From Sulfobacillus thermosulfidooxidans (lineage in GTDB: Bacteria > Bacillota > Sulfobacillia > Sulfobacillales > Sulfobacillaceae): DNA of 64,000 bases. Location: contig NZ_LGRO01000001.1 in NCBI RefSeq assembly GCF_001280565.1, forward strand, positions 310,001 to 374,000, given 5' to 3'. Both the position numbers and the translations under genes were made by a program. How positions within the stretch are numbered: the stretch's first letter is position 1; the number at the start of each line of letters is the position of its first letter. This document shows positions 1 to 8,321 of this stretch, piece by piece. The notes under the pieces are model-generated. The model worked only from the letters and a program-made list of their open reading frames with translations, had not been told where the DNA came from and did no database searches.

Positions 1-59
1 TCCTGAGAAACGGTAAAACGCTCTGTCGAGGCTCAAGGGACGAAAGAGAACCCCCGCCA

Positions 60-116
60 GGCGGCCAAGAGGCCGCCCGCCCGCTTGACCCCCTCCCGGC
101 TTCGCCCGGGAAGGGG
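60..116. other. Two adjacent GC-rich hairpins
   Basis: A perfect 7-bp stem GGCGGCC/GGCCGCC with an AAGA loop is followed directly by a second stem (CCCCT-CCCGG pairing with CCGGG-AAGGGG). No T-run follows either one. They may end a gene lying left of the window. I see no coding signal between 1 and 240. Confidence 0.4.
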
Positions 117-242
117 AATGCGCGGGTATTATGTTCACTCCGGGTTAAGAGAATGGAAATGGGGAGCATTATGAGGATGAGCGGCATCAAGGGGTCTCAA
201 AGGGAACACGGACGATGAGAAACCCTGTCATCACGAGAACAT

Positions 243-461
243 TTACGAGGGTGTTGAAGGTTTTGTCGGTAACAACGTGTCGCTGTCCAAGGGCCAAGCC
301 TGAGGAGGCAATCCACGAGTTTGGCGGATGGCATCGGCGATGCGTTGCAAGTGCAATAGAATCCGTAGTTTCTCTTCATAAGGCAGTGCAGCCAGAGCCT
401 GCCGGCGGGCTTCTTTGGCCGCAAAAAGGGATGTCATTTCATGGGGATATGGGGTATTCAT
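243..461 (-). CDS. Small hypothetical protein, third gene of a TA-like operon
   Basis: This encodes 72 aa, rich in Ala, Leu and Arg, with a predicted helical segment (AALPYEEKLRILLHLQ). The ATG overlaps the TGA of the upstream RelE-like frame, so translation is probably coupled. AGGAGG lies 10 nt before the start. I do not recognise the family; its position suggests an accessory of the toxin-antitoxin unit. An internal ATG at MTSLFAAKE is an alternative start. Confidence 0.55.
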   Translation of the reverse strand: MNTPYPHEMTSLFAAKEARRQALAALPYEEKLRILLHLQRIADAIRQTRGLPPQAWPLDSDTLLPTKPSTPS

Positions 462-789
462 GCGTTGTGTTCCTCCTTCGGAAGAACCAAATGATAGCGA
501 CGGCAGATTTCGGTTAAAAGGTTAAGGTCAGGTTGGCCTTCTTTGAGGAAGAAGGCGGACGCGATCGTGATCTTTGGCACGGCCTGTTTGAAGAGCAATA
601 GCAATGAGGTGCACAACCCGGAAAACTCTCGTGCGTAAGATATTGATTTTGTAACGGCTTCCCGATTTCATCCGCGCAGGTTTCAAGGCGGGTTAAAACG
701 TTATCAACAACCGTAGCCAAGGCATTGTCCAGTTGTTGATATTCCTTAAGCGCGTCGTTATCAAAACGTACCTCAAAGCGCGGGCTCAT
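458..789 (-). pseudogene. RelE/ParE-like toxin, frameshifted
   Basis: Codons 1-53 (MSPRFEVRFDNDALKEYQQL onward) look like the N-terminus of a RelE/HigB-type mRNA interferase. After QYLTHE the frame changes near 632. The continuation EFSGLCTSLLLLFKQAVPK to LPKEEHNA lies in another frame and ends in a TGA overlapping the next gene's ATG. Joined, the protein would be about 110 aa, normal for the family. The start overlaps the antitoxin gene by 17 nt. The shift could be real decay or a sequencing error. Confidence 0.55.
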
Positions 790-1090
790 GATCGTCGGGA
801 GTTCGCTTGACCTGGCGCCAAGGCGTTGTCCTGTGAGGATTCTTTTCTATGCGATTGATACGAAATTCGATGAGACTTGCTTCATAACGTTGTTCGAGTT
901 CTGAAAGCCGCTGATACAATTTTTTGTATTGATCATAGTCTAAGAGCACGGTATCGCTCTGATTATGGTCTGTAATCAGAACAGGGTGTTTTCTAGCTGA
1001 TTGGCGAAGGGTATCAAAATGTTTCACAGTGTCTTCAGAGCGGACAATTTGATGCCCTGCAAATCGTGGTTTGGTGAACATGTCCTCCAT
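773..1090 (-). CDS. Phd/YefM-like antitoxin
   Basis: This 105-aa protein has the Phd/YefM layout: an N-terminal DNA-binding half in which a promoter-recognition segment leads into DTLRQSARKHPVLITDHNQS and VLLDYDQYKKL, followed by a charged helix that would clamp the toxin. AAAGGA lies about 10 nt upstream. A TATAAT box is visible on the minus strand at 1132-1137 without a clear -35. It is first in an overlapping operon with the broken RelE-like gene. In this family the antitoxin normally represses its own promoter. Confidence 0.7.
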   Translation of the reverse strand: MEDMFTKPRFAGHQIVRSEDTVKHFDTLRQSARKHPVLITDHNQSDTVLLDYDQYKKLYQRLSELEQRYEASLIEFRINRIEKNPHRTTPWRQVKRTPDDHEPAL

Positions 1091-1193
1091 GGCTCTTCTG
1101 TCCTTTCTTACAGAATAGGGGATTTTTATCGATTATACCCGTTATGCTTTACAAGGTGGTGACGACGTAGTGAATGATGGAGGACTCTCTTTA

Positions 1194-1505
1194 TCACACA
1201 ATAACCGAATGTGGAACAATTTGAAGCGGCTGACGGGTAAGGGCCCGGCGAAACGCGCGACAGGATGCCAGCGGGATATGGGTCAGATGCAAGCGGCTGA
1301 CCAGATCAATGCGTTCGGCCCACGACAGGGATGCGCAGACGGCTTGCCAAAAAGCGGGCGGCCATAGGCTGTCGTTGCCCATCAGGGTCATGGGAAACGG
1401 TGTGGTCAACGCGGTGCGAATCCACGCGGCTAAAGCGTGGCCGGCGCATTGCGGATGCTGTGTGGGCAAACAATCGGGATCGGGCGTCCAGATGTTTTGT
1501 GGCAT
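1194..1505 (-). CDS. Hypothetical protein
   Basis: Encodes 103 aa, rich in Trp, Pro and Ala, with no recognised motif. GGGAG lies about 9 nt before the ATG. Its composition resembles the other hypothetical proteins of this element (33-44 kb). It is followed at 1091-1193 by a promoter-containing gap and preceded by the SLOG gene on the same strand. Confidence 0.5.
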   Translation of the reverse strand: MPQNIWTPDPDCLPTQHPQCAGHALAAWIRTALTTPFPMTLMGNDSLWPPAFWQAVCASLSWAERIDLVSRLHLTHIPLASCRAFRRALTRQPLQIVPHSVIV

Positions 1506-1571
1506 AGCATGTCATCTCCCTTGGTGACAAAGATGTGAGATGGGAGATAGGTCCAGCCGCCAGCAAGGCGG

Positions 1572-1979
1572 CTAAGGCGGACACGGTGGGTCATCAGACA
1601 CCGATGACCGGAAACCGAAAACGGTAGCGGGAGCCGGGATGACAAACACGGGAATCCCGGCTTGCCGGGCGATGGTCATCATGTGGTCGGTGCCCGGACT
1701 GTGACCGGGTAATCGGAACGCGATAACCATATCGACGCCGGTGGCAAGCATCTGCCGATTGCGCCGGGGTCCAGCCGATCGGCCCCAACGGGCCCAGTCA
1801 GCGGGATACACTTCCACGGATAAGCCGCGTTGTTGAGCGGCTTGCCGGGCTAAGGTATCGGCACCCGGCGCTCCGCCGGTAATGAGGGTGGCATCGGGCG
1901 GCAGACGTTGAATCATCGCGACGATGGGCCGGGTATCGGTCCAATGGCGGCTGCCACAAATCACAATGCGTAAGGGCAT
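1572..1979 (-). CDS. SLOG-superfamily DUF2493-like protein
   Basis: This 135-aa protein opens with a Rossmann-like strand and a CGSRHWTD motif, then LITGGAPGADTLARQ, the nucleotide-binding glycine loop typical of SLOG/DUF2493 (YspA-like) proteins. These are thought to bind nucleotides or nucleotide-derived signals. NRQM and the C-terminal MTIARQAGIPV complete the fold. AAGGAGG precedes the ATG. A decayed second copy lies at 10450-10682. The last codons overlap a copy of the dispersed ACCGGAAAC palindrome family at 1603-1625. Confidence 0.75.
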   Translation of the reverse strand: MPLRIVICGSRHWTDTRPIVAMIQRLPPDATLITGGAPGADTLARQAAQQRGLSVEVYPADWARWGRSAGPRRNRQMLATGVDMVIAFRLPGHSPGTDHMMTIARQAGIPVFVIPAPATVFGFRSSVSDDPPCPP

Positions 1980-2230
1980 GGTCGGCCTCCTTCCTTTTCA
2001 ATGGATTCAGCCTTGGCATCTCTTTATCATTAGCACCGACGGCACGGGCGACTACGTGGTGTAATACTTGGCCGGGTTGCTCTATGGCCTTGGACCTTGT
2101 TGATTATCCATCTGACACATGGCTCCCACTGAGCCTGACAGTAAATGCCAATGAAACTTCTTTAGAAGAACCATACCGCAGATCAAGGGTGGTCATCAGC
2201 ATTATTTCAGCCAAACGAGCACCATGTGAC

Positions 2231-3385
2231 TTACTCTTGAGTACCGGAAGCGCCGCGTCGTTTGAGCTTCAGCGTGTTCGTTTCGAACCGCTCTGGTTCA
2301 ACATGCGTCAGTGCCACAATCTCGTCCAGCGGAAGGGGCAGTTCATTGCGGAATTCCGTAAAAATGTCTATGTGGTCGCGATCAATAAGCTCCAAGGCTT
2401 GGCGAAATAATACCGGTTCTTCCACGTCCCATTCCGTATCAAACGGCTCGTTGTGACGCCATCTCCTAGCGTTGAGTTGTTTGAACAGTCGCCCGACATC
2501 TTCCTTGGAAAAGATCCCCAGTTGTTCTCCGCGTTGGATCATTGCCGCAATGGAGACCTTCCAACGCGGCTTAAGCCCCTGGAGAAACGACAAGGAAGGA
2601 ATCAGACATTCTTGACCGAACGTCTCGGCAGGCATGAGAAAGGCTCCCGCAAAATAGTCCGCTTCCTGTTCGATACGCTTGTGCTCTTTTTTCACGGTTT
2701 GTTCGTCTAATGTAGCATGAAGTACCATATGCCCCAATTCATGGGCCTCACTTAAACGTTGCCGTACCATCGAAACGCCTATCCGGCCTATCAGAATGAG
2801 AGGTCGCCGGTTTATCCACTGACTTCCCGCATCAATTGGCGCATCGGTAAACGGCCAGTGAGCGACAACGACACCATGATGCTCTAAGAGGCGCGTAACA
2901 TTCGAAATAGGTCCGTTTCCTAATTTCATGGCCCGACGGGTCGCTTGAGCCGCGGATTCGAGATCCTCGGGTGAATAAGGATATTCAGCATGAGTTATAG
3001 GCTGCAAGAATACAGGTGGCAGAGAAATCCATTGTTCGACTAAGTTCACGAGTTCGCTAAGCCATGACAGATAGCTATGCACAGGGCCCGCCTCTCTCAT
3101 CGAGGCACTAGTGCCTTTACGAAAAAACACCGCGCTCCTCCCATCACTTTGACCATGTACGGGCCAAAAGAAAAACGCTATCGGTCGGTTCAAAATTCTA
3201 CTCAACTTGCCTAAAATATCATCGGACGGAACCGTTAGCCCCAACTCGTATTGAGATATGACCTGTTTCGAAACTCCTAGTTCATCAGCAAGTTCCTGCA
3301 ACGTAAAGCGCCTCGCCAGACGTGCTTCGCGTAACCGCTGAGCAACAAACGGCTTTGATCTTGATATGAGTGTAGTCCGTATCAT
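2231..3385 (-). CDS. HTH-XRE / ImmA-IrrE (DUF955) metalloprotease-like regulator
   Basis: Encodes 384 aa. Residues 15-70 form an XRE-type helix-turn-helix (TLQELADELGVSKQVISQYE). The centre is an ImmA/IrrE peptidase domain with the zinc motif HELGH at 215-219 and a third ligand in EADYFAGAFLMP near 241. Related proteins cleave repressors or act as antitoxins. The start overlaps the stop of the upstream gene by 4 nt (ATGA), so the two are co-translated. An inverted repeat beside the operon promoter is a plausible self-operator. Confidence 0.85.
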   Translation of the reverse strand: MIRTTLISRSKPFVAQRLREARLARRFTLQELADELGVSKQVISQYELGLTVPSDDILGKLSRILNRPIAFFFWPVHGQSDGRSAVFFRKGTSASMREAGPVHSYLSWLSELVNLVEQWISLPPVFLQPITHAEYPYSPEDLESAAQATRRAMKLGNGPISNVTRLLEHHGVVVAHWPFTDAPIDAGSQWINRRPLILIGRIGVSMVRQRLSEAHELGHMVLHATLDEQTVKKEHKRIEQEADYFAGAFLMPAETFGQECLIPSLSFLQGLKPRWKVSIAAMIQRGEQLGIFSKEDVGRLFKQLNARRWRHNEPFDTEWDVEEPVLFRQALELIDRDHIDIFTEFRNELPLPLDEIVALTHVEPERFETNTLKLKRRGASGTQE

Positions 3386-3993
3386 GACGGGTTTTCCTCT
3401 GCTGAAGGCGGTTGAACCTTACTCTGCATGGGGAGTTTGTCAGGGGTTTCCTCTGGCAGCGCTCGGGGATTGATTTTCAAAGGACGCCGATCTGCCCATT
3501 GCTCATGGATCGGATGAGGAATTCCCACGAACACCGATTCTAAATACGGAGGCCTTCCCGTATAAGCCAAATAGGCCACAAGCGGGTCAGATGGATTTCT
3601 GGGAGGTGCCTCACTGAATAAGTCATTGCCCCACGATAGGTTCCATAACGCGCGTAATTCATCGCGATATCGCGATGGATAAGGGAAATTTTGGTCCTGA
3701 CCAATGAAACATTCTAGAAGAATCATTGCTGGCTCATGACACACGAGCATGAGACGTTTGAAACCGAAAGCCAGTTCATGATACTGAATAGAAAACGGTA
3801 ACTGATGAGCCTTAACAGCAGACTCCAAGGCTCTCGCCACATATAACCGCCTCACAGCGTTTAGGCTTTCGTTAAAATGGGGCTTGTCCACAGCGTCGTG
3901 TAATTCCTTCCATACTTGTTCATATGCGGAAGGAAGACTGTCCGCTAACGGTTGTACCAAATCAAGAGGGATTGGAAAACTATCACTTGACAA
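3382..3993 (-). CDS. Unknown partner of the ImmA/IrrE-like protein
   Basis: I place the start at TTG 3993 because GGAGGTGA lies 4 nt upstream; the frame is open further 5' but has no ribosome binding site there. The product is 203 aa, helical in the centre (HFNESLNAVRRLYVARALES) with a Pro-rich charged tail. I do not recognise a family. It is first in a two-gene operon with the HTH-ImmA/IrrE protein, an arrangement seen in toxin-antitoxin-like and phage-defence regulators, so it may be the regulated target. Confidence 0.65.
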   Translation of the reverse strand: MSSDSFPIPLDLVQPLADSLPSAYEQVWKELHDAVDKPHFNESLNAVRRLYVARALESAVKAHQLPFSIQYHELAFGFKRLMLVCHEPAMILLECFIGQDQNFPYPSRYRDELRALWNLSWGNDLFSEAPPRNPSDPLVAYLAYTGRPPYLESVFVGIPHPIHEQWADRRPLKINPRALPEETPDKLPMQSKVQPPSAEENPS

Positions 3994-4017
3994 AACGTCA
4001 CCTCCGGTGCGTTCTAA

Positions 4018-4065
4018 TTGACTTTCTTCTGTCAAGAGTATGCGAATTTTTACGAGGTTTGTCAA
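4018..4065 (-). promoter_or_regulatory. Sigma-A promoter and putative operator of the ImmA/IrrE operon
   Basis: On the minus strand TTGACA (4060-4065) and CATACT (4037-4042) are spaced by exactly 17 nt. Immediately downstream, TTGAC-N8-GTCAA (4018-4035) is a perfect inverted repeat across the start region, in the right place for repression by the operon's HTH protein. Confidence 0.7.
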
Positions 4066-4480
4066 GCGCAATCGGCGGGTCGACCTCACCTCATCAGCGC
4101 GGTCCTTACATTAACCGCTCTTCGCTTCTCTTAAATAAAGATAGGAAACCATGTTAAGCCGATAGTTCAAACACTTGCCGCCGCATGGAGTAGTCTGGCC
4201 ATTGCCATTGACTCGTCGGGGATAGACTCACAAGTATTATCAAATGGCACTTCCGTGCGGGTTCATATTTTGACGGAATGGGTCCAGAGTAATACATCAG
4301 CTATCCCAGTGACTAGTCTACTACGTTCATATGCGTATCAATCCTCAGTCAAACAAGTGGTCAACCGTGCCACACACCGGAGAATTGGCTTGAAGTTGAC
4401 TCCCGACGAGAGGGGTTTATTGATCTCGATACTCGCGTCAATCTTCTTCTGAAAACCCTCAACCTCCTTTCGGGCTTGCG
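4066..4480 (+). other. Gap with an open frame lacking a start
   Basis: A plus-strand frame stays open from about 4134 to 4452 (ending LTPDERGLLISILASIFF) but has no ATG near its 5' end and no ribosome binding site at the internal GTG (4255). It may be a 5'-truncated gene. I see no homology. Confidence 0.3.
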
Positions 4481-4542
4481 CAGGGACATCGCGCACGGCC
4501 TTTCATGAGGGGGTTGTGCGCGGTAGACCATGCCGAGTGACG

Positions 4543-5100
4543 TTACGGAGAGGTTAGAGGATGGAGAGAATGCCAATATGAAGGGGTGAGGGCTTGCGTA
4601 TGATGGGTGCTGTAATACGCGTTAAAATTGCTGATGTCCCACAGAATGTGCTGTTCCGCCAATACCGTATTGAGTGCTATCATCACCGTCATGGCCGCCC
4701 AGACATTGGTGATCATCCGCTGGGGTTGGCTGACGGCTTGGTGGCCACTGGCCGTGCCGGGTAATGATGTGGTGGTGTCGGTGAGAATATCGGGATAGAC
4801 CATGCCCACGGGCGGCAAGATCGTGGTGTTGTGGTGTCGATAGCCGATAACCACATGGCCGCCATAGCCGGATGTTTGCTGGACCGATTCGGGGTCTGTC
4901 GGCGGGGCGATGCCATCATTACCGGCATCGATATAGACGCCTTCGGGCCAAACCAGAAAGACCGGGTGGAGGATTTGGCGGGTCGGATGGTTATCGACAC
5001 AGCCGATGAGAAGGGGAAAGGACACGCCATAAGAAAACGCGGCGTGGTCGGGGGGAATCCAGGCATCGAAGTAAGCGTCAAACCATTTTTGGGGCGATTA
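4543..5100 (-). pseudogene. PRTRC-type ThiF (E1-like) remnant, copy 1
   Basis: The recognisable pieces are FDAWIPPDHAAFSYG, LLIGCVDNHPTRQIL, GGHVVIGYRHH, ILPPVGMVYPDIL and QRMITNVWAAMTVMIALNTV. These match the adenylation-fold layout of ThiF-family proteins, including the CVDN segment. The N-terminal part with the ATP-binding glycine loop and VDGDTVEPDN is missing, and an in-frame stop lies just upstream near 5090. It is homologous over several hundred bases to 10700-11110, in the same orientation. Confidence 0.6.
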
Positions 5101-5482
5101 TCAATGACGGGCTCCAAAATCGATAGGTGGGTAGAATTTGACGCTTACCGTGTTCTCAACGGGTTATGTTGCGGGATAGATATCGTGATCTGCATATGAC
5201 TCGTTCGTTAAAAGAGTCTTAGATATTCACGTTTACGATCCGTAGCCAACAATGCTCGATATTACGGTGCAATGAGCAGACGATCAGTTGTCTTTTTTGC
5301 TAGTTAGTGATCATGTTAATCAATAAAGCATCAGACATCGCCACATTCATGTCCACTAGGCTGCCGATTGATAAATGAAAATTCCTATTATTATTTGGAT
5401 AAGGTCGGGAATTCCGAACTGGATGAACCGCACCTTGAAAGTATCAAGTGGGAACATCATTTCCTTTTGAGGAGGGATTTCC

Positions 5483-5518
5483 ATGGAGATTTCTTTCTGG
5501 GTTGTCGGCGCAGCCTAA
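5483..5518 (+). CDS. 11-residue peptide, candidate RiPP precursor
   Basis: This 12-codon frame encodes MEISFWVVGAA and stops with TAA. GAGGAGGG sits 6 nt before the ATG, one of the best ribosome binding sites in the window. It lies 57 nt upstream of a radical SAM gene with a stem-loop between them, as precursor genes often do in ribosomal peptide operons. It has no leader or signal sequence, so if modified it resembles leaderless minimal precursors. It could instead be an attenuator leader peptide. Function is inferred from context only. Confidence 0.5.
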   Translation: MEISFWVVGAA

Positions 5519-5530
5519 ACGTATGACATA

Positions 5531-5556
5531 ACCAGGGCGGATACGTCCGTCCTGGT
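5531..5556 (+). terminator. Stem-loop between peptide and radical SAM gene
   Basis: ACCAGGGCGGA-TACG-TCCGTCCTGGT forms an 11-bp stem (one G-T pair) with a tetraloop. No U-run follows, so it is more likely an attenuator or RNA-stability element than a full terminator. It would favour the peptide transcript over the enzyme transcript. Confidence 0.6.
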
Positions 5557-5575
5557 CTTTCGGAAGGAGGATAAG

Positions 5576-6985
5576 ATGATCACATCATTGTCCGCTCCCT
5601 TTGAATCGTTTACGTATCCATTTTTTGATTTGAACTTTCATGCTCAGCATGATGAAGTCGTGAACGCATTTTTGAAAACACCCAGCCATTTCCCCGGGCT
5701 CAGAGGAATGTATATTCACGTACCCTTTTGCGAAACGTTATGTCATTTCTGTCCATTTTATAAGAACGTAGGGAATGACGAACGTATTGAGGCATATGTC
5801 CAAGCCTTGGAGACTGAATTACACCTGCGGTCTCAAGACCTCCGTGTAAGGCATTGGACATTCGATGCAATTTACTTTGGCGGCGGCACACCATCATTAT
5901 TGACTATTGCTCAGATCCGTCGACTCTTATGTGTCATTCGGAACTCCTTTTCGCTCTCGCCAGACTGCGAGATTTCGATGGAAATAGAAGTAAAGTCAAT
6001 CACTGAAGATAAACTTTTAGAGCTGAAAGATCTTGGTGTGACACGCGTGAGTTTTGGTGTGCAGACATTTAATCCTGACATGCGGAAATTTTTAAATCTG
6101 ACAGCAACTCTAGAGCAAGTGGATGCAGCGATTGCCGCTAGTACTCGCATTTTCCCACGGGCCAATAACATTGATTTAATTGTGGGTCTTCCGACTCAAA
6201 CAACGGCAGACATGTATACTGACTTAGACATCGCGATTCGTTGTGGAATTGACAGCTTATCCATTTATCCGATGGACTATATTATGACAACACCGCGTCT
6301 GATCGAATTGTTCCGTCAAGGAATAACACCTCTTCCTCCTACTGCATCTGCCATTATGCAGATGTTCTATGATGCGCGGAAATACCTGAAACAGCGCTGG
6401 TCGGAGGATAACACCTATTGCTATAGCCGTGAGGGAATCAGTCCTTGCCGATACATGTTCGATATCGTCTATGGAAATTATAGCAACGAATATATTGGAA
6501 TTGGCGCTAGTGCCTATAGTTTACTTCAAGGACTTGTTTATCAAAATGTACCGGATGAAAGAGAATACATCAGGCGCTTGCAGACTGGACTGTCCCCAGT
6601 TCATTTGTCGTCGCCGTATCATGCTTACGAGAAAGGTTTAGTGTTTTTTCCAAAAATCGGGCGTTATGACTTGAAAGATTTGCGTCGTTGGGATTATTTC
6701 GAGTTATATTCCGAGCGCCTCGAACGTTTGCGACATGAGGGCTTTGTGAAGATTATCGATGACATGATAACGTTGACATCCGCCGGTGAATTGCACTATG
6801 CACCGCTTATGCTTGAGTTCTTTTCCGACAATCAAAAACGACTGTATAATCGCATTTGGCGACGAGTGAGTACTCAATTGGGATGGAATGTTGAGACAGG
6901 GCGTCCGACTGACTGTGGTCCTGCTCACAAAAGCGTTGGCGGCCTTAGCGCGATGGCAATCCAATCTTTATCCCGAAGAACCTAG
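5576..6985 (+). CDS. HemW/HemN-like radical SAM enzyme
   Basis: Encodes 469 aa. Residues 52-59 contain the CxxxCxxC cluster motif (CETLCHFC) that binds the 4Fe-4S cluster used to split S-adenosylmethionine. IYFGGGTPSLL, RVSFGVQTFN, NIDLIVGLPTQT and YIGIGASAYS follow the coproporphyrinogen oxidase-like (HemW/HemN) pattern. HemN-like enzymes include methylases, cyclopropanases and haem-handling proteins, so substrate cannot be read off. No RRE or SPASM domain is apparent. GGAAGGAGG lies 5 nt upstream. The upstream mini-peptide and downstream exporter suggest peptide or small-molecule tailoring. Haem metabolism is the main alternative. Confidence 0.8.
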   Translation: MITSLSAPFESFTYPFFDLNFHAQHDEVVNAFLKTPSHFPGLRGMYIHVPFCETLCHFCPFYKNVGNDERIEAYVQALETELHLRSQDLRVRHWTFDAIYFGGGTPSLLTIAQIRRLLCVIRNSFSLSPDCEISMEIEVKSITEDKLLELKDLGVTRVSFGVQTFNPDMRKFLNLTATLEQVDAAIAASTRIFPRANNIDLIVGLPTQTTADMYTDLDIAIRCGIDSLSIYPMDYIMTTPRLIELFRQGITPLPPTASAIMQMFYDARKYLKQRWSEDNTYCYSREGISPCRYMFDIVYGNYSNEYIGIGASAYSLLQGLVYQNVPDEREYIRRLQTGLSPVHLSSPYHAYEKGLVFFPKIGRYDLKDLRRWDYFELYSERLERLRHEGFVKIIDDMITLTSAGELHYAPLMLEFFSDNQKRLYNRIWRRVSTQLGWNVETGRPTDCGPAHKSVGGLSAMAIQSLSRRT

Positions 6986-7022
6986 AAGAAGTGCTTTACC
7001 TGATTTTCGTTAATGAGGTGCA

Positions 7023-8288
7023 GTGACCAAGGAAGGTATCGATTTAAGGAGAAGAACAAAAGTGGGATGGTACAAACGTATCATAATAGAGCTCCCTCCT
7101 CCCTACTGGTTTATTTGGAGTGGCACACTGATTAATCAACTTGGAATGTTCGTTGCGCCGTTTTTCATGATCTATTTAACTCAAATCCGCCATGTTTCTG
7201 TCATGTATGCCGCAGCATCCCTTTCCGTGGTCGGCATCGGTAGGCTAGTCGCCGCACCCATTGGAGGAGTTATGGCGGATCGTTGGGGACGGCGTCCCAC
7301 AATAATCACAAGCCTCATCAGTGCCGCCTTTTGCACCCTCGGACTCGGGCTGGTTCCGACGGGAGCCATTCTCGATGGATTGGCTTTGATGTGGGGGTTT
7401 ACGAACAATGTGTTTCGGCCGGCGGCCCAGGCGGCCATTGTCGATCTGGTTGGGGAAGAACATCGACGTCAGGCCTTTGCCTTAAATTACTGGGCAGGCA
7501 ACATGGGGGTGGCCATTGGGCCGATGCTCGCGGGTCTCCTGATGCAATGGCACCCCACCGCCATGTTTTTTCTAGATGGGCTGACCACCTTGGTGTTTGC
7601 CATCCTGATGAGTCGGTGTGTGCTGCCCAGAGTGTCGACACAACGGTCTGATGGCTCTTTGCATTCGTGGCGTCACACCATGGATCAATTGCTCCATGAT
7701 CGGTTGTTGATCGGGCTCGCTATGTTGGCGTTCTTGTTTGCCATGGTATACTTTCAAAACACGTCCACGTTACCGGTGGTCATGCACGCACAGGGGCTCA
7801 CCGACGCCGATTATGGTCTGGCGATCGCGATGAACGGCGTGACCGTGTTAATATTCAGCCTGCCCATCAATGCTCTGATTCGGCACATGTCACCGGGACG
7901 GGCGATGAGCCTCGCGGCTCTGTTGCTGGGGACAGGATTTGGTTTGGTGGCTTTCGTCCATGGTGAAGGGATCATTATGATGACCGTGATGATCTGGACA
8001 CTGGGGGAAGTCATTGCCACGCCCGTCGCCGCGGCATGGATTGGGCAAATTAGCCCGCCGCATTTGCGCGGCACCTACCAAGGGATTTATGCGGCGGGAT
8101 GGGGTGCTGCCCAAATCTTGGGACCATTGGCGGGGGGAATCGTGTTGACGGCATGGGGGGATACCAATCTCTGGTTAATCTGTTTTGGGGTGGGATGCAT
8201 CGTTATGCTCGGGTATGGCACATTGACAATGTGGTCGCGAAATCGTTTGATGTCGGAATCCTCAACCTCTGGTAAACCAGTGTCTTAG
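7023..8288 (+). CDS. MFS efflux transporter
   Basis: This 421-aa protein has about 12 hydrophobic segments and the loop 2-3 MFS motif GGVMADRWGRRPT near residues 80-95. It resembles drug and metabolite exporters. The GTG at 7023 has GAGG 4 nt upstream; a GTG 14 codons later has AAGGAG and is a fair alternative. It lies 37 nt after the radical SAM gene and is presumably co-transcribed; it may export the product of that enzyme. Confidence 0.85.
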   Translation: MTKEGIDLRRRTKVGWYKRIIIELPPPYWFIWSGTLINQLGMFVAPFFMIYLTQIRHVSVMYAAASLSVVGIGRLVAAPIGGVMADRWGRRPTIITSLISAAFCTLGLGLVPTGAILDGLALMWGFTNNVFRPAAQAAIVDLVGEEHRRQAFALNYWAGNMGVAIGPMLAGLLMQWHPTAMFFLDGLTTLVFAILMSRCVLPRVSTQRSDGSLHSWRHTMDQLLHDRLLIGLAMLAFLFAMVYFQNTSTLPVVMHAQGLTDADYGLAIAMNGVTVLIFSLPINALIRHMSPGRAMSLAALLLGTGFGLVAFVHGEGIIMMTVMIWTLGEVIATPVAAAWIGQISPPHLRGTYQGIYAAGWGAAQILGPLAGGIVLTAWGDTNLWLICFGVGCIVMLGYGTLTMWSRNRLMSESSTSGKPVS

Positions 8289-8321
8289 CGGCGTTTTTAA
8301 TTAACAAAGGGGGAATAATGT

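Noticed and set aside
2084-2410. Plus-strand frame of 108 codons
   Set aside because: Half of it is antisense to the ImmA/IrrE gene; no SD and no recognised sequence.
4713-5199. Long overlapping frames on both strands across the ThiF remnant
   Set aside because: Shadows of the high-GC ThiF coding sequence; only one frame shows ThiF motifs.
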